NCBI RefSeq assembly: GCF_011759375.1
Contig: NZ_JAARML010000001.1
Location: 930,001 to 994,000 of the forward strand
Reading direction: 5' to 3'
Origin: Paraflavitalea devenefica
Lineage (GTDB): Bacteria > Bacteroidota > Bacteroidia > Chitinophagales > Chitinophagaceae
DNA: 64,000 nt
Below are positions 34,766 through 41,924 of this stretch, one piece after another (within the stretch, counting starts at the first letter, position 1; every line of letters begins with the position of its first letter). A model generated the notes under the pieces. The model saw nothing but the letters and a program-made list of their open reading frames with translations, searched no databases and had not been told where the DNA came from. Made by a program: the position numbers and the translations under genes.

Positions 34766-35096
34766 AAGACAGTCATTGGATTAATGGTCAGACGAATATA
34801 ATGTTTTTTCGCTATAAAACCTGCCAATTTCTTCCGCTGCAGGCCTACTTCTGTACTTGCTGTTGTGTTCTTGCAAAAGCTGACCCATTTTTTAAATTTT
34901 AATTCGAAACAGCCGACAGATTGTCACTTATTTTGTAATTTCCAGCTATGTTTCAATACCATTTTTACCTGCTTTTACTACTTCCGATGGCGTTTTCTAC
35001 CGCTGCTGGCTGTTGGTTGTATACCCGCCGGCCAGGCTCAGCTTTCGCCCGAACATTCCCTCTTCAAGCGTATTTTATCCACTGCACTTTACGTTC

Positions 35097-35140
35097 GGTT
35101 TACTTTCAGTTTACTTTCGGTTTGCTTTCAGTTTAGTTAT
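35097..35140 (+). repeat. 11-bp tandem repeat, about four units
   Basis: Units GGTTTACTTTC (35097-35107), AGTTTACTTTC (35108-35118), GGTTTGCTTTC (35119-35129) and AGTTTAGTTAT (35130-35140). The first three differ at one or two positions; the fourth decays. It lies mid-way in the 841-bp spacer upstream of suf. Confidence 0.75.
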
Positions 35141-35424
35141 TGGTAGCTTGATCTATGCTTAATCCATGCTTTATCCCGGCTTGATCTATACTCTATCCCC
35201 GCCCGACCTATACCTTCGCAGAACCATAAGGCAACTGTTGCAGCGTAATTCCTGGTCAGCAAGAAAAACGACATTTTGTCGCATTTTTACGACTTGTCTT
35301 CTATTTTCTCCTATGGGGCACCGGACCTAAGCCGGATTTAGCAGGCGCCCTTCTAACGGTTGTTAATTGTGGCGTTGGGCCTCAAAAACCCCACAAAACC
35401 GCTAAAAACACCGGCTTTATACAC

Positions 35425-35432
35425 TATTTTTG
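35425..35432 (+). promoter_or_regulatory. -7 box TATTTTTG upstream of suf
   Basis: TATTTTTG fits TAnnTTTG, and GCA follows. It lies 174 bp before the first suf gene, which would leave a long 5' leader. No -33 TTG at standard spacing, so moderate to low confidence. Confidence 0.35.
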
Positions 35433-35606
35433 CAGTCTGATTTTAGCTTTTGGCGCTCAAAATTTAGATGTTTCAAAAATTTTGACCTGGACCAATTGTT
35501 TGTTGCTGTAAATCAATGTGGTTACGATTTATCGCTATAACTTGCGCAGGCAACTAATAGCCTGGAGTATTGTTATATTGGTAATTATCACAACAAAGCA
35601 TTAAAA

Positions 35607-35933
35607 ATGATAACAATTTCCAATAACGCGAAGGAGTATATCCATCAACAGATGGAAAAAGAGGGCCACCAGGCAGGCAGTTTTGTACGTGTAGGCGTAA
35701 AGGGAGGCGGTTGCTCCGGCCTTTCCTACGAGATGAAGTTTGATACCGAAGTGAAAGAAAATGACCAGGTATTTGAGGATAAAGGCGTGAAGCTGGTGGT
35801 AGAGATGAAAAGCCTGCTGTACCTGTATGGCACCGAACTGGATTATTCCAGCGGCCTGAATGGTAAAGGATTGTTTTTCAATAACCCCAACGCTTCCCGC
35901 ACTTGTGCCTGCGGTGAGAGCTTTGCACTGTAA
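35607..35933 (+). CDS. A-type Fe-S carrier (SufA/HesB family)
   Basis: A 108-residue protein of normal length with the three cluster-binding cysteines of A-type carriers: Cys36 in GGGCSGLSYEM and Cys100/Cys102 in SRTCACGESFAL. It receives [2Fe-2S] or [4Fe-4S] clusters from the SufBCD scaffold and hands them to apo-enzymes. It opens the suf operon; sufB begins 114 bp downstream across a stretch of GCGAGTGG-word repeat. Confidence 0.92.
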   Translation: MITISNNAKEYIHQQMEKEGHQAGSFVRVGVKGGGCSGLSYEMKFDTEVKENDQVFEDKGVKLVVEMKSLLYLYGTELDYSSGLNGKGLFFNNPNASRTCACGESFAL

Positions 35934-35943
35934 GGGGTAAGGG

Positions 35944-35972
35944 GCGAGTGGTAAGTGGTGAATGGCGAGTGG
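35944..35972 (+). repeat. GCGAGTGG-word repeat between sufA-like gene and sufB
   Basis: GCGAGTGGTAAGTGG followed by TGAATGGCGAGTGG repeats the words of the 9643-9703 hairpin (which reads GCGAGTGGTAAATGGCGAGT); relative to that copy there is an extra GTGGTG. Here only one orientation is present, so no long hairpin forms. Confidence 0.65.
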
Positions 35973-36047
35973 GCTTTTGCTTCGATAGCCATTGGAAACG
36001 GACAGCGGTAACATCAATGTGATTGACTTTAACCAAGCGAAGAAGAC

Positions 36048-37493
36048 ATGAGTACTGATTTAGATATATTAAAAGACGTCTCGACAGAGGAGTATAAGTA
36101 CGGCTTTACGACGAATATCGAGATGGACATTGCCCCCAAAGGGCTGAATGAAGATACCATCCGGTTTATTTCTGCCAAGAAGAATGAACCGGAATGGCTA
36201 TTGGAATGGCGGCTGAAGGCTTTCCGTCATTTCGAGAAGATGGAATGGCCCGCCTGGCAGAATTTTGAGATGCCGAAGATGGACCTGCAAGGTATTTCCT
36301 ATTATGCGGCTCCCCGCAAGAAAGCCAAGTATAATAGCCTGGATGAAGTAGACCCTGAGCTGCTGGCCACTTTTGAAAAGCTGGGCATTCCCTTAACAGA
36401 ACAACAGATGCTGGCAGGGGTAGCCGTAGATGCTGTGTTTGACAGTGTATCGGTAGCTACCACCTTCAAGGGAAAGCTGAAAGAGATGGGCGTTATCTTC
36501 TGCTCCTTCGGTGAAGCCGTGCAGGAGTATCCCGACCTGGTGAAGAAATACCTTGGTACTGTGGTACCGTATACGGACAATATTTTCGCAACGCTCAATG
36601 CAGCCGTATTCTCCGATGGTTCTTTTGTGTATATCCCCAAGGGTGTACGCTGCCCCATGGAGCTTTCTACCTACTTCCGTATCAATGCACAGAATACCGG
36701 TCAGTTTGAACGCACCCTGATCGTTGCCGATGATGAAAGTTATGTGAGCTACCTGGAAGGCTGTACCGCCCCGATGCGTGATGAAAATCAACTGCACGCG
36801 GCCGTGGTGGAGCTGATCGCCCTGGAAAATGCAGAGATCAAGTATTCCACCGTACAAAACTGGTATCCCGGTGATAAGGATGGCAACGGCGGTATTTACA
36901 ATTTCGTAACGAAACGTGGTATCTGCCGGGGTGTTAATTCCAAGATCTCCTGGACACAGGTAGAGACGGGTTCGGCCATTACCTGGAAGTATCCCAGTGT
37001 GATCCTGCGGGGTGATAATTCTACCGGTGAGTTCTACTCTGTAGCCCTCACGAAGAATAAACAGATTGCCGATACCGGTACCAAGATGTACCATATCGGA
37101 AAGAATACCCGTAGCCGTATTATTTCAAAAGGTATTTCTGCCGGACATGGGCAGAATAGTTATCGCGGACTGGTACAGGTAGGCAGCGGCGCTGACAATG
37201 CCCGCAATTTCACCCAGTGCGATTCCCTGCTGATCGGTGATGAATGCGGCGCTCATACTTTCCCCTATATCGAGTCGAAGAACAACTCGGCCATGGTGGA
37301 ACATGAAGCGACCACGTCCAAGATCGGGGAAGATCAGATCTTTTACCTCAACCAACGGGGTATTGATACCGAGAAAGCGGTGGCACTGATCGTCAATGGT
37401 TATGCCAAGGAAGTACTGAACCAGTTGCCCATGGAATTTGCCGTAGAGGCTCAGAAGTTGCTGGCTATTTCCCTGGAAGGAAGTGTAGGATAA
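36048..37493 (+). CDS. sufB: Fe-S cluster assembly scaffold SufB
   Basis: A 481-residue protein of standard length. Recognisable by [63 protein letters not shown], the beta-helix core ([41 protein letters not shown]) and the C-terminal [29 protein letters not shown]. With SufC and SufD it forms the SufBC2D complex where clusters are built. Confidence 0.97.
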   Translation: MSTDLDILKDVSTEEYKYGFTTNIEMDIAPKGLNEDTIRFISAKKNEPEWLLEWRLKAFRHFEKMEWPAWQNFEMPKMDLQGISYYAAPRKKAKYNSLDEVDPELLATFEKLGIPLTEQQMLAGVAVDAVFDSVSVATTFKGKLKEMGVIFCSFGEAVQEYPDLVKKYLGTVVPYTDNIFATLNAAVFSDGSFVYIPKGVRCPMELSTYFRINAQNTGQFERTLIVADDESYVSYLEGCTAPMRDENQLHAAVVELIALENAEIKYSTVQNWYPGDKDGNGGIYNFVTKRGICRGVNSKISWTQVETGSAITWKYPSVILRGDNSTGEFYSVALTKNKQIADTGTKMYHIGKNTRSRIISKGISAGHGQNSYRGLVQVGSGADNARNFTQCDSLLIGDECGAHTFPYIESKNNSAMVEHEATTSKIGEDQIFYLNQRGIDTEKAVALIVNGYAKEVLNQLPMEFAVEAQKLLAISLEGSVG

Positions 37494-37526
37494 TTGTAAA
37501 AAGTAAATTTATCAAAGCGTTAATAA

Positions 37527-38309
37527 ATGTTAAGTATTAAGAATCTGAAAGCATCTGTTGAAGGTAAGGAGATACTGAAAGGGCTGGACCTGGAGGTGAA
37601 AGCCGGGGAAGTGCATGCTATCATGGGGCCCAATGGTTCGGGTAAAAGCACCCTGGCATCCGTACTTACCGGTAAAGAAAACTATGAAGTTACCGGTGGA
37701 CAGGCTTTATTTGAAGGCAAAGACCTTCTTGAACTCTCTCCCGAAGACCGTGCAAGAGAAGGTGTGTTCCTGGCATTTCAATACCCTGTTGAAATTCCCG
37801 GCGTTTCCAACATAAACTTTTTGAAGACTGCCCTCAATGAGATCAGGGCTTATAGAGGACAGCCCAATATGGAAGCCAAAGAATTCCTGAAGCTGCTGAA
37901 AGAAAAACAAAAGCTCCTGGAATTTGATGCTGCCCTGGCCAACCGTTCCCTGAATGAAGGTTTTTCCGGTGGTGAGAAGAAAAGAAATGAGATTTTCCAA
38001 CTGGCTATGCTGGATCCCAAGCTGGCTATCCTGGATGAAACGGATTCCGGACTGGATATCGATGCCCTACGCGTTGTATCAAGAGGCGTTAATAAACTGC
38101 GCACCGGTAAAAATGCGTTCATCATCATTACACACTATCAGCGTCTGCTGGAATACATCGTTCCGGACTACGTACACGTATTGTATAAAGGACAGATTGT
38201 GAAATCCGGCACCAAAGAGCTGGCACTGGAACTGGAAGAGAAGGGATACGACTGGCTGAAGGAAGATTCAAAGGAAACAGAAACGGCAGATATTTTACTG
38301 CCCCGCTAA
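37527..38309 (+). CDS. sufC: Fe-S assembly ATPase SufC
   Basis: A 260-residue ABC-type ATPase without membrane partner. Walker A GPNGSGKST (34-42), SufC-specific GVFLAFQYPVEIPGVSNINFLKTALN, signature NEGFSGGEKKRNEIFQLAML and Walker B LAILDETDSGLDIDAL, where Asp-Glu-Thr-Asp is the typical SufC variant. It powers conformational change of SufB-SufD. Starts 33 bp after sufB. Confidence 0.97.
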   Translation: MLSIKNLKASVEGKEILKGLDLEVKAGEVHAIMGPNGSGKSTLASVLTGKENYEVTGGQALFEGKDLLELSPEDRAREGVFLAFQYPVEIPGVSNINFLKTALNEIRAYRGQPNMEAKEFLKLLKEKQKLLEFDAALANRSLNEGFSGGEKKRNEIFQLAMLDPKLAILDETDSGLDIDALRVVSRGVNKLRTGKNAFIIITHYQRLLEYIVPDYVHVLYKGQIVKSGTKELALELEEKGYDWLKEDSKETETADILLPR

Positions 38310-38360
38310 AGCCGGCCGTACCGCTTTCGATTTATTAGAACCAGCAGAAAAAGAACCGGA

Positions 38361-39686
38361 ATGGAAAACAGGATTACACAAATAAGCAGCTCTTTATACG
38401 ATCAGTGCATAGCTGATTACGAAATACGTTCATCCCTCTTCGCAACGGAAGCGCCTGAAGTAAGTGCCGTACGTGAAAAGGCATTCCAGCATTTTAAAAA
38501 ACTGGGCTTCCCTTCCACCAAGGTAGAAGACTGGAAGTATACCAACCTGGTACCGGTACTGAAAGAAGGCTTTGAACTGGAACAGGAAGAAGAGATACTC
38601 TCTGTAAAAGAGGCCGCCATTGCCAAAGCAACCATCCAGTTACTGGATTGCTATCATATTGTACTGGTAAACGGCAAGTACCGGGCCGATCTTTCCGATG
38701 CCGTGCCGGTAGAAGGCATATACCTGATGTCTTTAACCGAAGCCAGCAACAGGCCAGCCTTCAAACAGCATTTTGGTCAGTATGTGGACCTGGAGAAGTT
38801 CCATTTCGCTGCTGCCAATACAGCGCTTTTCCGCAATGGCCTTTTTATAGAAGTAAAACGGAATACCATTGTAGAGAAGCCTTTGCACCTGATCCATATT
38901 ACCACTGCCAGTGAGCCTACTTTTTACCAACCCCGGCAGTTGTTTGTGGTTGGCACCAGTGCCTCCATCAGTATTATTGAAAGCTATGCTACAGACACGA
39001 ACAGTACACCAGTGTTCATTAATAATGTAGCAGAAATTGTACTGCAGGAAAATTCACAGGTACAGCATTATTATATCCAGGCAGGCGATGAGAACGCCCG
39101 TTATGTACATCATACAGAGGTGTACCAGCAGGCGAATAGCATCTATAATAACTATAAGGCTTCTTTCCCCGGCACCAGCCTTTGGCGCAATAACCTGAAC
39201 GTAGCGCTGGATGGTGAAAACGTGGAAAGTCACTTATACGGTCTTTATCTTGCAGGCGGTCGCCAGTTGGTAGACAACCACACGATCGTAGACCACCGCA
39301 AACCCCATTGTAACAGCAACGAGCTGTACAAAGGCGTGATGAAAGACGAGGCTGCCGGCGTATTCAACGGTAAGATATTCGTGCGCAAGGATGCCCAGAA
39401 AACCAATGCCTTCCAGCAGAACAATAATATGATCCTGGGCAAAAAGGCAGTGGTCGACTCCAAGCCGCAACTGGAAATCTTTGCCGATGACGTTAAATGT
39501 AGCCATGGCTCTACCATGGGACAATTTAACCTGGATGCTTTGTTCTATTTAAAATCAAGAGGTATCGGAGAGGAAAAGGCCCGCACCCTGCTGATCCATG
39601 CCTTTGTATTCGACGTAACAGAAAAGATCCCTATTCCGGAAGTGCAGACACATATTAATGCACTGATCGAACAAGGGTTGAAATAA
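38361..39686 (+). CDS. sufD: Fe-S assembly scaffold protein SufD
   Basis: A 441-residue protein with the N-terminal helical SufD region (REKAFQHFKKLGFPSTKVEDWKYTNL) and the C-terminal beta-helix (DGENVESHLYGLYLAGGRQLVDNHTIVDHRKPHCNSNELYKGVMKDEAAGVFNGKIFVRKDAQKTNAFQQNNNMIL, followed by DDVKCSHGSTMGQ). The cysteine and histidine in CSHGST belong to the SufB-SufD interface where the cluster is built. Starts 51 bp after sufC. Confidence 0.95.
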   Translation: MENRITQISSSLYDQCIADYEIRSSLFATEAPEVSAVREKAFQHFKKLGFPSTKVEDWKYTNLVPVLKEGFELEQEEEILSVKEAAIAKATIQLLDCYHIVLVNGKYRADLSDAVPVEGIYLMSLTEASNRPAFKQHFGQYVDLEKFHFAAANTALFRNGLFIEVKRNTIVEKPLHLIHITTASEPTFYQPRQLFVVGTSASISIIESYATDTNSTPVFINNVAEIVLQENSQVQHYYIQAGDENARYVHHTEVYQQANSIYNNYKASFPGTSLWRNNLNVALDGENVESHLYGLYLAGGRQLVDNHTIVDHRKPHCNSNELYKGVMKDEAAGVFNGKIFVRKDAQKTNAFQQNNNMILGKKAVVDSKPQLEIFADDVKCSHGSTMGQFNLDALFYLKSRGIGEEKARTLLIHAFVFDVTEKIPIPEVQTHINALIEQGLK

Positions 39687-39692
39687 GTGAGT

Positions 39693-39771
39693 GTCAGGCT
39701 GAGTTTGTCGAAGCCGTTAAGCACCCTTCGACAAGCTCAGGGTGACAGTCTGATCCAGACTACAGGTCTGG
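39693..39771. repeat. CTTCGACAAGCTCAG inverted repeat and second hairpin in the sufD-sufS gap
   Basis: TGTCAGGCTGAGTTTGTCGA (from 39696) is nearly the reverse complement of CGACAAGCTCAGGGTGACA (to about 39749), three mismatches in 22 bp. The core CTTCGACAAGCTCAG recurs at 26129-26143. A second hairpin CCAGAC-TACAG-GTCTGG lies at 39755-39771. Both are inside the suf operon, in the 156-bp gap before sufS. Confidence 0.7.
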
Positions 39772-39842
39772 CCTTCTAACCAACACACGCTCCGTAAGGG
39801 TCCCTTAGAACACTCATTGTTAATTATTAATTTTTTTGACCC

Positions 39843-41090
39843 ATGAGTACAGACGTTATGGTAGCTCCGGCCGCATTGGATATTCAGCAAATCAGGAATG
39901 ATTTCCCCATATTGCAGACAACCGTATATGGCAAGCCATTGGTTTATTTAGACAATGGCGCCACCGCTCAAAAACCCTGGGCTGTGCTGAAAGCTATTGA
40001 AGATTATTACACCCACCTGAATAGCAACGTACACCGGGGCGTACACCACCTGAGCCAAAAGGCAACGGATGCGTATGAAGCTTCCCGCAGGAAGGTGACC
40101 GCTTTCCTCAATGCCCGGCACGATTATGAAGTGATTTTCACGAAGGGTACTACCGATGCCATTAACCTGGTAGCTTACAGTTACGGCAAGCAATTCGTAC
40201 AGGAAGGCGATACGGTTATTGTATCTGCCATGGAACACCATTCCAATATTGTACCCTGGCAAATTATGTGTGAAGACCGCAAGGCCAACCTGCAGGTGAT
40301 CCCCATTAATGAAAAAGGGGAATTGCTGATGGATGAATTCAGCGCTTTATTGAATGACAAGGTGAAGCTGATTGCTGTAGCCTATGTATCCAACACGCTG
40401 GGCACCATTAACCCGGTAAGGGAGATCATTGCACAGGCGCATCAACACAATATCCCGGTATTGCTGGATGCAGCACAGGCTGTACAGCATATCCCGGTTG
40501 ACGTACAGGAACTGGATGTTGACTTCCTGGTATTTTCTGGCCACAAGATCTATGGTCCTACCGGTATCGGCATTTTATACGGCAAAGAAGAATGGCTGAA
40601 CCAGATGCCTCCCTACCAGGGCGGTGGCAGCATGATCAAACAGGTAACGTTTGCAAAGACCACCTATCATGATCTTCCTTTCCGTTTTGAAGCCGGTACG
40701 CCCAATATAGAAGCCTGTATCTGCCTGGGCACTGCTATTGATTATATAACCGGTATTGGCTTGCCCGCCATACAGCAATATGAACATGAGCTGCTGGAAT
40801 ATGCTACAGCGCAATTGTTGTCCATTGATAAGCTCCGCATTATCGGTACGGCAACGCAGAAGTCGGGCGTATTGTCGTTCATTGTAGAAGGTGTTCACCC
40901 CTATGATGTGGGCGTGATCCTTGACAATATGGGCATTGCCGTACGTACAGGGCACCACTGCACACAGCCGCTGATGGAGTTTTATGGCATTCCCGGTACG
41001 GTACGTGTTTCCCTGGCTTTTTATAATACCAAAGAAGAGATTGATCAACTGGCAGCCGGTGTAAAGCGGGCAGTAACGATGCTGACGTAG
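39843..41090 (+). CDS. sufS: Cysteine desulfurase SufS
   Basis: A 415-residue PLP enzyme of the group II (SufS/CsdA) type. PLP Lys235 is in FSGHKIYGPTGIG, the reactive Cys373 is in RTGHHCTQPLMEFYG, and substrate loop MEHHSNIVPWQ and DAAQAVQHIPVDV are conserved. It removes sulfur from cysteine and transfers it through SufE to SufB. The ATG at 39843 is used; 156 bp of repeat DNA separates it from sufD. Confidence 0.96.
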   Translation: MSTDVMVAPAALDIQQIRNDFPILQTTVYGKPLVYLDNGATAQKPWAVLKAIEDYYTHLNSNVHRGVHHLSQKATDAYEASRRKVTAFLNARHDYEVIFTKGTTDAINLVAYSYGKQFVQEGDTVIVSAMEHHSNIVPWQIMCEDRKANLQVIPINEKGELLMDEFSALLNDKVKLIAVAYVSNTLGTINPVREIIAQAHQHNIPVLLDAAQAVQHIPVDVQELDVDFLVFSGHKIYGPTGIGILYGKEEWLNQMPPYQGGGSMIKQVTFAKTTYHDLPFRFEAGTPNIEACICLGTAIDYITGIGLPAIQQYEHELLEYATAQLLSIDKLRIIGTATQKSGVLSFIVEGVHPYDVGVILDNMGIAVRTGHHCTQPLMEFYGIPGTVRVSLAFYNTKEEIDQLAAGVKRAVTMLT

Positions 41091-41101
41091 CATATCTTTG
41101 G

Positions 41102-41150
41102 TGTTAGCCAGAGGCTAACAAATAGCCGTCACCAGCCGGAGGCTGGCGAC
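41102..41150. repeat. Two 3-nt-loop hairpins between sufS and sufE
   Basis: TGTTAGCC (41102-41109), loop AGA, GGCTAACA (41113-41120) and GTCACCAGCC (41128-41137), loop GGA, GGCTGGCGAC (41141-41150; one mismatch). The second, with its GGCTGGCGACTGAG right arm, recurs at 60877-60903. They occupy most of the 79-bp gap. Confidence 0.75.
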
Positions 41151-41169
41151 TGAGCAGAAAACGATTATT

Positions 41170-41592
41170 ATGACGATTAATGAAATACAGGATGAATTGA
41201 TTGAGGAGTTCTCTTTTTTCGAGGACAGGAATGAGAAGTATGAATATATCATTCAACTCGGAAAGGAATTGCCATTGATCGAAGAAGCGTATAAGAAGGA
41301 TGAGAACCTGATACGCGGATGCCAGGCAAAGGTGTGGCTCCATGCCGATTTCAGGGATGGACGGGTGCATTTCACGGCTGATAGTGATGCTATTATCACC
41401 AAGGGACTGGTGAGCATGGTAGTGCGGGTGCTTTCAGGCCATACCCCGGGCGCCATCGCACAGGCGGAATTGTATTTTGTAGATAAGATAGGATTGCAGG
41501 GAATCCTTTCCGTGACCCGCTCCAATGGCTTGCTCTCCATGATCAAACAAATGAAGTTATACGCGGTGGCCCTGCAAACCAAAACGTCCTAA
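41170..41592 (+). CDS. sufE: Sulfur-acceptor protein SufE
   Basis: A 140-residue protein of normal length; Cys51 in LIRGCQAKVWLHADFRDGRVHF accepts persulfide from SufS. The rest (DSDAIITKGLVSMVVRVLSGHTPGAIAQAELYFVDKIGLQGILSVTRSNGL) is typical of the family. Part of the suf operon, followed 10 bp later by the DUF59 gene. Confidence 0.94.
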   Translation: MTINEIQDELIEEFSFFEDRNEKYEYIIQLGKELPLIEEAYKKDENLIRGCQAKVWLHADFRDGRVHFTADSDAIITKGLVSMVVRVLSGHTPGAIAQAELYFVDKIGLQGILSVTRSNGLLSMIKQMKLYAVALQTKTS

Positions 41593-41602
41593 TAGTGTTC
41601 AC

Positions 41603-41917
41603 ATGATTGACAAGCAGCAAATAGAACAGGATATTATTGAGACACTGAAAACGGTGCACGACCCGGAAATACCGGTGAACATTTATGAACTGGGCCTGGT
41701 CTATACCATTGACATTAAAGACGATGGTTATGTACAGATCACGATGACCCTCACAGCGCCCGGCTGTCCTGTAGCCGGCGAAATTATCCGCGAAGTAGAT
41801 GAAAAGGTGCGCACCGTTCCCCATGTATCAGATGTGAACGTGATGCTCACTTTCGACCCACCCTGGAACAGGGAAATGATGAGTGAGGAAGCCAAGCTGG
41901 AGTTAGGTTTTTTGTAA
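41603..41917 (+). CDS. DUF59/MIP18-family Fe-S maturation protein (SufT-like)
   Basis: A 104-residue protein with the DUF59 signatures TVHDPEIPVNIYELGLVYTIDI, MTLTAPGCPVAGEIIREVDEKV and VNVMLTFDPPWNREMMSEEAKLELGF. The conserved Cys (APGCPVA) is the functional residue in relatives. Family members assist insertion of clusters into client proteins and commonly close suf operons. The stop is 7 bp from the convergent permease stop. Confidence 0.92.
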   Translation: MIDKQQIEQDIIETLKTVHDPEIPVNIYELGLVYTIDIKDDGYVQITMTLTAPGCPVAGEIIREVDEKVRTVPHVSDVNVMLTFDPPWNREMMSEEAKLELGFL

Positions 41918-41924
41918 CAACTCA

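Larger units (their letters stand above)
34766..35606. other. 841-bp spacer before the suf operon
   Basis: This long spacer separates the divergent oxygenase gene and the suf operon. I see no convincing gene: two overlapping short frames at 34865-35146 contain hydrophobic stretches but no start context or domain and run into the tandem repeat. It holds a 11-bp tandem repeat (35097-35140), degenerate GATCTATGCTT/AATCCATGCTTTATCC words (about 35147-35215), a perfect -7 box at 35425-35432 and an imperfect one (TATATTGG) at 35574-35581. Confidence 0.6.

Noticed and set aside
35097..35140. Possible CRISPR-like array
   Set aside because: Units are 11 bp, contiguous and without spacers; no cas genes are present.
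34865..35146. Open frames with hydrophobic N-termini in the suf upstream spacer
   Set aside because: They run through the 11-bp tandem repeat, show no family resemblance and no convincing start context.
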